NCBI GenBank assembly: GCA_015039465.1
Contig: MU130378.1
Location: 2,050,570-2,114,569, forward strand
Length of the DNA stretch: 64,000 bases
DNA from: Phlegmacium glaucopus
Lineage: Eukaryota > Basidiomycota > Agaricomycetes > Agaricales > Cortinariaceae
Direction: 5' to 3'
The stretch's first letter is position 1, and the number at the start of each line of letters is the position of its first letter. The notes beneath the pieces were generated by a model. The model was not told the DNA's origin, searched no databases, and saw nothing but the letters and a program-made list of their open reading frames with translations. A program made the translations under genes and the position numbers. Positions 21,834 to 33,089 of this stretch are shown here, piece by piece.

Positions 21834-24709
21834 ATGTCGGAGGACGATCGCGCAGCGAAAGCTGCCAGAGCAAAGGCTATGGTAATTAAATTTGTCGCTC
21901 TCAACCTACAACGTTCATATTTACAATCTATATTCTAGTTGAAGAAACGTCAACAGAAAAAGGCTGCAGATTCTACGTCCGCGACTCCAGGTGTCGCGTC
22001 ACCTGTGGATCTTCCAAGGACGTTCTCGCCAGCTCCATCAGAAAACGTTGAGCAGGATGCTCGGGATTTAGGAGAGATGTACGTTAACAATGATGATGTA
22101 CTGAAACCTTACACTGATATTGTTTAAATACTAGTTTTGCTAAAGATGCTTCTGACACTTCGTGGTTATCCTCATTGCCTCGAGCTGCTTCTCCCCCTCC
22201 TCCGCGCGTTACCACACATGCGTCTCTTATTGCTACCGCACGGGGGGGTCTGCCCGACTCTGGTGTATCTATTTCTCTCCGTCCATCTTCAGACTCCGAG
22301 GACAAGTCTCTGCACGATAGATGTAAAGCTCTATTAAAAGAAAATGCTGATCTGACGGCTGAAATCAATCGGTTGCATGATTTTGAAACCGGTAAGAAGT
22401 ATGTTACTACGTGTGTATTCCTCGCGCCTGAAGAACCCGCTTAAAGCTGCGCAAAAGACAGAAGCCTTGCTGAGGGAGGAACGCAGACGTGTGGAACAAC
22501 TTCAGGAAAGCTTGGAAACTTTGCAGCAAGATTCAGAAATTGCTCTACAGAACGAACGACAAACAGTGACTCTTTTGGTTAATGAAAAAACTCATTTGTC
22601 CGCTGAGCTACAAAAACGAGAGCATTATGAGTCTCGTGTGTGTCTTTCGTGTATCGTACCAATTTGGCGACTCATGTGTAGCGTCTAGAGGCTAAGGCTG
22701 TGGAAGATCTCCTTGAAGAGGAAAGAATGAAGGCAGAAGACTTCAGTAACGAAATCTACAAATTGAAAAATGACGTTCAGGTATTATCCGAGCGGGCACA
22801 ACAATCTCTAGCAAAGGAAAAGGCCCTTGCGGATCGGTGTAAAGAACAGGTGATTCTTCTTTCGTTCCCTTTTCAACTTGCTCCTTTCTCATCTCCCTTC
22901 TCAGGAACGGCAACTGCAATTTGCCACCGCATCTGCTAGTGACTCTCGAAAGGAGACGGAGAAGTTACAGCGCAAGATTCGAGAACTGGAGGAACAAATG
23001 CAAAGCGATGATCGTGTAGAACGTCTCGAGAATTCCCTCAAACATATGCAAGATCGAGCTGATGAACTCGAGTTCCAACTGTCAAAACTCAAGCCGGTAA
23101 ATAATACTTCGTATATTTTTGTGTATCTGATGTGATTGATGCTATCTTGATTCCAGGCGCATATAGCTTTGAAATCCGAACGGGACACCCTGGAGGCTAA
23201 ATATCGAGAATCCCTTACCAAGGAAGGTGACCGCGATACAAGAATATCGCAGCTCGATGATCAGCTTCTTCAAATGCGCAGTCACCTCGCCGATCTTTCA
23301 AAGGAACGTGATGAGCTTTCTCAAGCAAAAACAAACTTGCAACAGCAAATAGAGAAGAATGAAAGCGCAGTGCAGGAATTACAAGACAAGCTTGCTCAAG
23401 CGGCTTCAGCGGTGTCCACGAATACGAGACATTTACAAACAACCCAAAATGATTTAAAAAGTGCCCTCAGACGAGCCGATGATGCTGAGAAGACGCAGAA
23501 AAGCCTTCAAGCTGAAGGCACGGAGCTTATGCGATCGCTAGAGGAAATGAGGCCCAAAATAGTCGAGCTCACTGGCGCCAAACTCGACCTAGCTGAAAAA
23601 GTGGAAAGTTTAGAGCATAACCTCCGAAGCCGCGATTCAGTTATAGCTCAACTTGAATTGGATTTGGAAGAATCGCAGAATAAATATGAACAGTCGGAAC
23701 AAGTGTGGAAAGGCAAACTTGCATCGCAGGAAAAGCGGCAGATGGAGGCTCAGAGTAGTTCTGCTGATTTACAGAAAGCATATACCGAGGTCCAAGAAGA
23801 ACTTGACTCGGCCCTAGTTAGTTTGCGGAGTCTCGAGGCTCAGCGGACGAACCAACACCAAGAGGCGTCCCGTCGCTTAGAAGAAATTGCCCGGCTATCA
23901 TCGCTGTCGCATACACAAGGCCAAGAATTGGATACATTACGACAAGAATTAGAGGCCAGGCAGAAAGCTCATGTGCGTTACAGAGGCTTTACTCATTTAC
24001 GATCGTTCTTACCAAATCGACTTAGGATGAGGAACAAGCTTTTATCGACCAAGCTCAAGACGAAATTGAAGCAATGCGTGCTGAGCTCATTTCCCGAGAG
24101 AACGAGATTGAGCATCTACGGAAATCAATCGATTCTCCTACCGATGCTCCACATTCCCTCGATGGCGAACTACTCAGTTCTTTGAGGCAGCAACATGCTT
24201 TGGACCTATCGGCTGCAACCTCGCAGGTCCGGGCTCTGGAGGACACGATTTATGATAAAGAAAGGGCCAACCACGCGTTGCAGAAACAAGTTAATGCTCT
24301 TGAGGAGCAACTAGCCCAACTGCGATCTAATTATTCCGGACAGAGAGCTTTCTCTCCGATTCCCTCAAGACCATCTAGCAGGGCATTGGAAGGTGACCCA
24401 CGTCGTATCTCAATGGGGTCGCGCAGATCAGGCCCTCCTCCACTCTCTCGATCTGTCTTTGATCATGCTATGAGCCCCGAAACACTTCACAAGAGGAAGG
24501 TGAGCCTTAGCATGCTTAAAGCTCGGATTGACAGTGAAGTCAAACCCGTGCCATCTCAACCCCCCTCTCGAGCTCTTTCTCCGGTCCATTCTGATACCCA
24601 TTCTTATCCATCATCACTTGTCACGCCGCATCTCCATCGTCCACAATTTTTGGATGAAACTCATGTGTTTTGGTGTCATTCGTGTCATGGGGACCTTGTC
24701 ATTCTGTAA
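21834..24709 (+). CDS. Golgin-like long coiled-coil protein
   Basis: A protein of roughly 800 residues, nearly all predicted coiled coil (repeated heptads such as KLQRKIRELEEQMQ and QVNALEEQLAQL). The N-terminus MSEDDRAAKAARAKAMLKKR is a basic helix of the kind found at the start of GM130/Bug1-type cis-Golgi golgins, and a motif DTSWLSSLPR follows. The C-terminus is Ser/Pro-rich (SRPSSRALEGD) and ends HVFWCHSCHGDLVIL, with a CxxC pair that could bind a metal. At least six short introns, the last near 23970-24027. Role as a Golgi tether is inferred from the N-terminal motif and overall form; another coiled-coil scaffold is possible. Stop at 24707-24709. The convergent neighbour begins 100 bp further on. 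Confidence 0.6.
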
Positions 24710-24809
24710 AATCAGGGAAGGACATATCTTTTTTTGCATTGCTAGAATTAATTGCACAGTACAATAAATCGTTATCATAAATCGAGCGAGATCCTGAGAT
24801 TGATCCATA

Positions 24810-27800
24810 TCACAGAAAGTTCTGACGCTTGGCTTTCAGACTGCGAAGCCTATTGAACAGTTCCTGTGAAATAGGGCAATTCATAAGCGTCACATGAACA
24901 ATGGATTTGAATGGATGACAAACTTCAACTTCCTCTGCGCGTAAGGTGCCATTCTCATGGTCATGCTCGACGCCACTTTCAATGCTTTGAAGGATGTCGT
25001 TGATAAGCTCTCGATAGTCCACGCCGAAAAACTGGGTCAGCTTTGCTGCCCTTCGACGACGCATTTGGAATGTGGCAAAGTTTGCTTCCGACGGGGTGAC
25101 ACTATATTCAGAGTCGAGAGAAATCATGGATGCACTTGTAGGAAGAGATCTTCGACGTCCAGATTTGATGGATGAAGCATCGGACTTGCGACCCGTAGGT
25201 GACGCCTCGAGCGGACGCTCTACCGCGTTTAAATATTGGTGCAATTCGAGAAGCGATTCTCGATCATCCTAGAAAAAGTATCGGATTAACGATTTTCCAG
25301 ATCACGAAAAAAATTGCTACCGTACCCGGTCCAAGATATCATGCAAAGAATTCAAAGAGTATTGGTAGTGGTTGTAGATAGTAGAAGGTCTAGTCCCCGA
25401 TGCATCTGATAAACCGTCAAAGGTCTGATCATCTTTTGGTAGTAATGGTAAGTTCGAATCAGAAGTACTAGAGCGATAACTTTTCTTGGACTTATATCTG
25501 AGGTAGGCAGAACGGTTGGGATTTGATTGGAGAGTCGAGGCTGATGTGGTCGGAGAGGGGATCGTTCTAACCTCAGATGATGCTGACCTGCTTGACAGTA
25601 ACAGAGGTGGTGGGCCTTGGCGAGTGTGATAGAGGATCTGAGGCGGGGCAACACCAAAAACCTAATTTGACGGTTTTAGCTAGAGGGGTAAAATCCCTTG
25701 GGAAAATAGACATGCCTTTTCCATCTTTACCGCTCGTCTTACGTTGATAAACTTTTCTTTCTCATTAAGCTCCTCTCTGACCCTTTCAAGGTCATTAACC
25801 AGATAAGAGTGGGGCAATTCAGCCGAACTGCTTCTCCTACGCTTTACCAAAGTTTTCCGAGAATCGGCACTAGGATTGCGATGTAGTGGAGGTAAAGAGG
25901 CCTCGACATTGTCAATACCAAGGACGAGATGGGCTGGTACACGAGAGCCCAGGAATCTGTGGAGTTTTGCAAGTCTTTCTCGCTTTCGTCTTCGGTCCTC
26001 ATCCGCTTGTTCTTCAAACAACTTCTCAAACTGTGATTGTGTAGGAGAGCTAGGAAGAGACCTGGTGGTTATATTGTCTTCTTCGGGCATTACGACAGTA
26101 ATATCGCCTCCATCAAGACTATCTGCCGACGAGAGGTTGATGAAAGACGTTGGTAGTTCAGATCTAATCTGGACCTGTGCGGCTTGGTAACTTGACAGAG
26201 ATAGATGCCTTACGAAACGTGGACTGACGTTAGTCATGAAAGGCATGTCATCTGGACTGAGAGGCATTGAATGTCTCCTTCCGCTGGTAAGCAAAGCGGT
26301 CTCTAACTGTAATGCTGAGCCAGGTCTTCGTGAGTGCGAATCGTTTAAATCGGATGACGTCACAGACAAGGATGTATCTGGCGCGGAATTTTCCTGATGG
26401 GCCGTGGCAGCTCCAGGCACTTGACCAAAAACACGAGCCAGTTTGCGTGTTTTCCGAACGAGATCGGCACGTTCTTTTGCGTCAAGAAAATTCGTGGTTG
26501 GAGGTAAAGATGCTCTACTGGTCTTGGGGAGTTCGGTCAGAACGGGGAACGCCTCTCCAGAAGATTCAGGCTTCTTTGAAGTGCGATAAAATACTGGTTT
26601 AGGAGTGGTTGGAAGGGGTGGTTTCGAGGAACGGGGTGAGGCATCTGGAGAAATTGGCAGCAACGAATCTTCTGATAAGGAGATTTTGGAAAATTTGAGA
26701 GGGGATAGTTGTGGACATTTCGTTGAAATATTGTCAAGATTTAATTCTATATTAGATAGTGAATAGGTTTCCATATGAGAATCACGATTTTGTTTGTTCT
26801 TGGTCAAGGAAAGGACTGAGTCGTTATACAAAGAATGGGAATGTGAATGGTGATGACTGAGAGGGTAAACGGTCTTTGAAATGCTGATACGAGGTTCGTT
26901 TTCCGTGGTGGTTATTGGCTCATGTGAAGAGAAGGAGAACGTGTTCGTAGAAGACGGGGAAGTGGAGGGACGCCTTGCGAGGGAAGTTGAGGGTCGTCGC
27001 CAGGGTTTACCATCAGGGTCGATAAGACCATTGTCACCGGCTCCCTGTGTCTGACTATCTAATAGACAAGGAAAATGAGTTAGATGACTACTATGTCCAA
27101 CACTCGCGCACTCACCTGCATATTTCATATCCTCAAATTTGCCTTTATCATGAACTTGTAGACGATCAGAGGAGACGGCTTGAGTAGGTCTGCTCTGTCT
27201 TCGGCGATCTTCGGGATTTGAGATTGGAGAATTGACATTTCGATTGTCATAGGGGCTCAGGTTTACGCGGAGAAGCTTAGCAACATGCGATGGAGATGGG
27301 CGTTGCCCAGAACAGTCTCCACTAGAATCAACTGGAGACCATGGCGATGTGGTCACTATCGGTGATCCATCATGCGAGTCGGACCGATGGATAGATGGCG
27401 GTTCATGACCAGATGCGTTTGTTTTTAGAGACGCCTTGGGTAGGAGGAATTCAGCCAGAGTTGGCGCTGGATTGATGTACGGATTTGATGCGGAAGAGCT
27501 TGTGGGCGACACAAGTATTGATGCGGATGCGAGTGTCTCCTGAGTTTCTCGTGCTTGCATTTCTGTGTCTTCTTGTGAGCCTAGTAGACTACCTTTTGGG
27601 GAGGGGGTCGAGCGCGGCGTTTTGACCCATCGGGGATGTCGAGGTGGTGGTGGAAGTCCAACTGGAAGCTCTTCGCTGGGCGAGATGGACCGCGAGGAGC
27701 GAGCTGAAATGGACTTCTCGACCATAGTCGGTGTCTGTGCTCTTGTCCTTTCCTCATGTTCTAGTAACGCATCTTGGTTGGGAGAGATAATTAAGGTACG

Positions 27801-27935
27801 TTTTATTTTGATTTCGCATAATGACACATTTTTTTGGTCGTTTGACGTGGGATTAGTTGTTGAATCCTCCATAAGCACCTGTTTATTGCGGATGTAGTCG
27901 CCCAGAAATGTAAGAAATGTGAGTGTCAAAGCCAA
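24810..27935 (-). CDS. Large low-complexity protein of unknown function, conserved-looking C-terminal segments
   Basis: I do not recognise a named family. The first exon (27935-25716) is Ser/Pro-rich and probably disordered; the start could be the first Met (27935) or the Met at 27872. Its end has a basic helical segment, RRRKRERLAKLHRFLGSRVP. A likely GC-AG intron (donor GCATGT after KMEK) joins to VFGVAPPQILYHTRQ, and a later GT-AG intron joins to DDRESLLELHQYLNAVE. The C-terminal part holds MRRRRAAKLTQFFGVDYREL followed by INDILQSIESGVEH and ends LRSLKAKRQNFL. Two intron-like intervals (about 27117-27061 and 24924-24865; 57 and 60 nt) are multiples of three without stops, so retention would not break the frame. 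A scaffold or regulatory role is only a guess. No membrane segment apart from a weak hydrophobic N-terminus. Confidence 0.65.
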
Positions 27936-28467
27936 GAAGGTAAAATTTGAAACTACGGAAGTGTATGTTATGTATATATGTTATAGACACCTCGCTTGCA
28001 GGGTATACATTTGATGGCTTGCTCCATTCTCAAAGTAAAACATTCGCAAGTGTGGCTTTCGCCCAAATTTGATAGTCCGATCTGTCATATTTTAATTTAC
28101 AGCATTTACATAAGTTGTCTGTACAATTTCTTGACGAAAACGCCGGAGGCAAGTCAGTCTTACTCTGTATTACTCTGTGTCAGAATCCCCAGGCCGGAAT
28201 TTGAAACTTCAAAATATATTATCCGAGGGTAGCGGGTCTAACTCAAAACAGATGGGCATGAGACTCACCATGACAACATGCTACTTATAGGCAATGCCGC
28301 AAAGGTAGCCCCTTTTGACCTGAGCACGTGCTCGGAGTTCGGGTCGGAAAATGACATTTTGCCGGTTGCATTGGGACATTTATGTAATGTTTATTTTTAT
28401 TCTAATTTTTGCACCTAAAATGTATGGGTTTTTTCTACCAGAGGGGTGATTTGGATCTTTTCGGATT
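27936..28467. other. Intergenic boundary between gene-rich and transposon-rich parts
   Basis: About 530 bp with no open frame of note. It marks the change from housekeeping genes to nested repeats. Confidence 0.4.
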
Positions 28468-28719
28468 AGTGTTTGAAGATCTGGTCTTTTTTGGTCTTTT
28501 GCTATTTTTGGAACTGTTGAAGCTATTGCAAAGCAGTAAAAGTTGTCCTATGAAAGTGGGGGGGTTTGAACAACCAAAAAATGTGGTCTTTTTCTGGTTT
28601 GGACCAGAAAATTTTGGTGTTTCAAAGGCCTATTTTCATGGGACAACTTTTGAAGTTTTGGAATAGCTTCAATTCCAAAAATAGCATAAAGACTAAAAAT
28701 GACCAGACCTTTGAACACT
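28468..28719. repeat. Long imperfect inverted repeat (foldback, arms about 95 bp, loop about 60 bp)
   Basis: Left arm 28468-28560 (AGTGTTTGAAGATCTGGTCT...) matches the reverse complement of right arm 28623-28719, with several mismatches and small gaps; the shared core includes GCTATTTTTGGAA, GAAGCTATT and AAAAGTTGTCC. The transcript would form a long hairpin. It looks like a foldback MITE or a small-RNA-type precursor. No target duplication was found, so the full element limits are unknown. Confidence 0.75.
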
Positions 28720-28939
28720 ACAGTCATGGACAAACAAAGCCAACAACTTTGATATCTGGCAATCCAAGAAAAATTTTGACATTCTGACTTCAGCTTTGGG
28801 CTTAGGTTGGCAAAATCCATTGAAAAACACACCTGCAAAGTTTTTCCCACAGCTGTTAGGGGATACTCATTGTATCTGCCCCTAGGTACACTTAGCATTC
28901 ATTATTACTTTCACCTTACTCACCGTAGTACTGAGAGTG

Positions 28940-29358
28940 GAGGTAGATGAGGGGGTCATGGAAGGAGTAGTCAGAGGGGGAATGTTTTCTTTGTTGTCTT
29001 TGTTAGAGTCGGTGTCGAGTTTTGTAGCTTTGAAGAAGTTCTTGTGAATTGGTGACATTTCATTTGGGTTCCCAAGTATTTTCTGCTGTTGAATATCCTT
29101 TCCATTTTATAAGAAAGGCATATCCTCTTCCCTGTCATCTATGGGAGATTATTGACTCAACTTCATACTCCGGTTGGCCTTCAATAAGGTCAGGAGGTGG
29201 TTGTGGGAAGTTATCACCATAGACTCCATTTGTCTTGTAGGGGGAAAGTAGCATGATATAAATAACTGGGTGAATTCTCCAGGAGCGAGGTAGTTCCAGG
29301 TGGTAGCTGAGGGGACTTAGAACTTCTATGACTTTGAAGGGGCCTTCTCACTTGGGTG
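28940..29358 (-). pseudogene. Gypsy integrase C-terminal region and chromodomain, 3' piece
   Basis: Minus-strand frame with PFKVIEVLSPLSYHLEL, PPPDLIEGQPEYEVESI and KWKGYSTAENTWEP, the usual chromovirus chromodomain. Stops TGA at 29348-29350 and two more near 29150 and 29070 replace arginines. The chromodomain would steer integration to heterochromatin in an intact element. Confidence 0.8.
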
Positions 29359-29390
29359 TGTTAAGTTCGTGAACTCTATTGAGGTCTTTA

Positions 29391-29873
29391 CTCTCCCCCA
29401 CACATTCTGAGCTAATTCCGAGCAGATCCGAGTGGATCTGAGCACTTTTTGAGTGTATTCCAAGCAGAATTTGCTCAGACCCGCTCGGACTGCTAGGAAT
29501 GGAACCTATATACCTCCCTAACCTTAACAAAACCTTAACAAAACCTTAACAAAACCTTAATAAAACCTTAACAAACCATATACCTCCCTAACCTTAACAC
29601 AACCTTAACAAAACCTTAATAAAACCTTAACAAACCATATACCTCCCTAACCTTAACACAACCTTAACAAAAACCTTAACAAAACCTTAACAAAACCCTA
29701 ACAAAAACCTTAAAAAAACCTTAACAGAAGTATTTTCCCAATAAATTTGTGTCTTATTTGCTTGGATCCACTTGGAATCTGCTCGGAATCTGCTCAGACC
29801 CGCTTGGAATCTGCTCGGATCTGCTCGGACTGCTCAGATCTGCTCGGATCCGAGCGGAATGTGTGGGGGAGGG
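29391..29873. mobile_element. MITE with TA duplication, subterminal GCTCGGATC repeats and internal minisatellite
   Basis: Terminal inverted repeats CTCTCCCCCACACATTC and (reverse complement) CCCTCCCCCACACATTC, flanked by TA at 29389-29390 and 29874-29875. Inside each end are several copies of GCTCGGATCT / GATCCGAGC. The centre is a minisatellite. No coding capacity, 483 bp. TA duplication suggests mobilisation by a Tc1/mariner-type transposase, but its ends differ from those of the nearby IS630-type element, so that transposase is probably not its source. Confidence 0.8.
29508..29727. repeat. Minisatellite of CCTTAACAAAA units in higher-order repeats
   Basis: About 15 imperfect copies of an 11-mer (CCTTAACAAAA, sometimes CCTTAATAAAA) are grouped into three blocks of about 60 bp, each opening with CATATACCTCCCTAACCTTAACA-like sequence. 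The array forms the core of the MITE. Confidence 0.85.
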
Positions 29874-30304
29874 TAAAGTACTGACTCTATTCCGGAGTAT
29901 CGGATGGAGTTTGATTGGAACAGAACCATGGAACGGAAAAGGACTATAGCCTCAGCATATATGCTGTGCTACCCTAAACCTTTGTGTCCCAATTTCAGAG
30001 TAAGAACAGAATGGAGTGGAACCGGAAGTTGCAGGAACTTAGAAGAAGAATAGGAGGAGGAAACTAGGTTGATATTTGAACTGAGGAAAACATACAAGTT
30101 TTGAGTACTTACAGCTCTTTTCAGAGCTATACGGAATCGCAAAAAAGTAAATCGTCATGTTTGCGTCATGTTTGTCCAGCACATGACAGGACCCCGAAAC
30201 CACTTGTCAGTAATAAGGCGTGGGCACAACGAGAAGCCATCTCATTGACCTTATCATGAAGACAACGCACCTGACTATACATTTCTTTCCTCTGCACCCC
30301 CACC

Positions 30305-31909
30305 ATGGCGAGCCGATCTCCTACACCAGTTACCTCGCATGAGGTTGAGGTTGTCCAGGCCATTCTCTCTTTTCATCCCCAGAAACCCTCTTTGAAAAAA
30401 GACTCGACGAAAGGTGGAAAGAAACCTGCAGCTCCAAAGGGCAAGGTCGAGACGAAGACAAAGGAGATAGCCTTTACCTTTGAACCTTCTGAAGAAAACT
30501 ACCTTTCTTTTCTTTCTGAGTTACTCAAGGTGCATGGACAGGGCAAGTACACCCCGGTAAAGAAACATACACGGTTCAGCATCAAGATCTTGTTGGGGAA
30601 GAAAGCGTACGTCTACCCTTGAGTTCTTACTAATGAGCTAACTGTTCTATATCCAGGAGGAAAGATGGCATCGATATCGATATGTTTTCTGAGTATGAGA
30701 AAATGGCGAAGAAAATCCTGGAGGAGCAACCTTCAAGACTGACTGTGTACGTCGACCTCGACGCTGTCAAGGCTGGTGCAAAGGTGATGTCTCAAATTCT
30801 CTATTTTCATAATAAAATCCTCATGGATCCTCTAGCGACGTGACGAAGATGGCTCTACGAGTGGTGAAGATAGTGAGGATGAAGAAGTTACCGGTGTAAG
30901 TTCAACACTGTTTCTAGGTGAGGTTTCTAATAACTTTGTAGAATGGGAAGAATGGAGTCGAACGAGAGCTAGGACGCATCCGTATGCTCCTCGAGAAGAA
31001 ATATGCCAATGATTCCGACAGTGGCTACACATACACTGCCGGCGATGGTGAAAAGGTCCCCTTGACCCCTGCAATGATGTCTGAATGGGTTCGAGCTATC
31101 GTGAGCCATCCATTTTTCTTTTTGGATTCTGGTGTTCTCATATTATGCCTATAAAGTATGATGCAGAGGCTACAGCTAAGCAACCTCCAAATTCGCTGGC
31201 ATTTGACCCGAAGACTCGAGCCAGATCGCTGTTTCAAGGCCCCAAAAGGTCTGGCAGTGGTGGTGATATGCTTCAAACATTTTCATCCATCCTTTCCAAT
31301 GCGCGCGCACTCCTTGTTCCTGGCACTCCATCAAACACCATTGTCACTGCATTGCCCGCCACCCCACTCCCTTCTGAAGTCGTCCCCGATTCTCCTGCCA
31401 AGAATACTCCAACTAAGCTTGCGCGTTTTCTGCGATATGTCGAGGAGAACGAAGGAATACGTGACGCCCGCAGGCTGGAAGAAAGTTTTGCAGAAAATGG
31501 CTATGGCCCAGATATCATGGGCGAAGTCGATAAGGAGGACCTTATGTCCTGTGGACTGACGGTTGGTGATGCCCTGCGTATCAAACGTGCTGCCCATGTT
31601 TGGTGGACTAGCCCCGATGCCAAACGCCACCGCCGCTCTCCAACTCCTGTCCGCATTGACAACCGCGAGCGCATTCGGTTTGACAAGCGATATGCAAACA
31701 ATGGTGGATCTCATTCGGTGTTCGGACCTGGAATCATTCCAGGTATGAATCACAGGGCGCATGTATTTGAGTGGTGGTTTTATAACCGACTCACAAAGAC
31801 CCTTGAGAAGGTTCCAGACGGTTTTGTCCCTGATATCGATCAAGAGGATATGGACCCAAATGCACTATTTGAACCATCCCCAAGCCCCGAGCCCCATGAC
31901 GCTAACTAG
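30305..31909 (+). CDS. Transposon-borne protein with SAM-like C-terminal domain
   Basis: Five traced exons with GT-AG introns: the first 30305 to about 30606, then from 30658 (RKDGIDIDMFSEYEKMAKKI), a short acidic exon (STSGEDSEDEE), one from about 30942 (NGVERELGRIRMLLEKK) and a last exon from 31158 to 31909. The product is about 470 residues. The N-terminal half has a lysine-rich linker and a segment that could be a ubiquitin- or PB1-like fold. The C-terminal half contains a helical stretch, RRLEESFAENGYGPDI...DLMSCGLTVGDALRIKRAAH, which has the pattern of a sterile-alpha-motif domain. The gene sits inside the inverted repeats of the transposon, opposite its transposase. Function unknown; it may help transposition or be captured cargo. 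The SAM call is by eye only. Confidence 0.75.
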
Positions 31910-32014
31910 ATAAATATTTGTTCTTCTGTCCTGTTCCACATTTCTCGAAAGCTGCCATGTAATTTTATAACTAGAGAACAAACAATGCAGCATAATAAAA
32001 GTGACTACTATGTA

Positions 32015-33089
32015 TTAGACAACATATCCTGAAGCACGGAAAAAACCCCATGCCATCCCCGACGTAATGTGATGACAAGCCCTATCCATCACGGAAAGTG
32101 ATTGATCCTTCCAGTTTCGACGGAGAAAGGCCTTGATGCATGCAAATGCTTGCTCGATCGGGTTCAAATCAGGGGAGTAAGGCGGGAGAAAGAGAAGTTT
32201 ACAGCCTTGTTCGACTCATACGTAAAATGACTGCAAAGATAAGCAAATACCACTGACCTGCTTCATCTTCGACCAGCTCGCGTACGGCTTCCGAGTGGTG
32301 GATATTGCAGTTATCGAGAATCAACACACTTCGAGGGCCGGGATAGGGATTTGTGAGGGGTATCTAGAGTTTCATAATGTGGAAAACATGAGGAATACTT
32401 TGAAGTGTGGGACGTACAACGTGTTCACATAGGAATTTGACAAACAATTCAGATGTTACTGAGCCAGGAAGTATGTCGTGGGCAATGATACCATCCAAAG
32501 TAAGCACTGGCAAGATTGAGAACCTCTGACCACGAACAAAACATCGCCTTTGGACTGCACGTAGCCCCTTTAGTGACCAGCCCATTTTACGAGACGGATT
32601 CTTCTTGTTCCTAGCAGCTTCGTCGATAAACATGCACATGGCCGGATCTGAGACAATTTCAGCAAATTTGTTCATGTAGATCGAGCGCTCCAGGTCATTG
32701 CGTTCCAGTGCATGGATAGAAATAGATTTCCGCGAGAAATGTAGACGGCAAAGTGACCGAAGAAGAGTTGGTATGGAGACAACAGCCCCGCGGCGCGTGA
32801 GAAGTTCATCCTGCAATTCGTCAAGATACATCGTCGGCTCTTGGCTAAGCAAAGATTTGATCAGGTCAAGGTCAATACTGGTGAGGATACGAGGCCGTCC
32901 ACAAGGAAGGTTGGAGAAAGCCAGAGGGTTGTATGCAACGCCGTAGTCTCTGTAGTAGTTCAATGTCTGATAAACCATTGACTTCTTGACGCCAAGTATC
33001 CGTTCGATTTCCTTGACTTTGAATCCTTCGACGTAGCGGAGGTATGGAATACGTTCTTTGAGATCGCGAGAGACATTGTAACGAGGCAT
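32015..33089 (-). CDS. IS630/Tc1-type DDE transposase
   Basis: Three exons: 33089 to about 32418, a middle exon opening IPLTNPYPGPRSVLILDNCN, and a last exon ending at TAA 32017-32015. N-terminal helix-turn-helix region: MPRYNVSRDLKERIPYLRYV and GFKVKEIERILGVKKSMVYQ. Catalytic triad: first Asp in MFIDEAARNKKN, second in LILDNCNIHH, and Glu in LPPYSPDLNPIEQAF, with 35 residues between the second and third. This is the DDE_3 pattern. About 340 residues, no disabling change. It would cut at TA and the element is flanked by TA. Confidence 0.92.

Noticed and set aside
28468..28719. CRISPR-like or tRNA-derived structure
   Set aside because: It is a single long inverted repeat without spacers or cloverleaf features, and the organism is a eukaryote.
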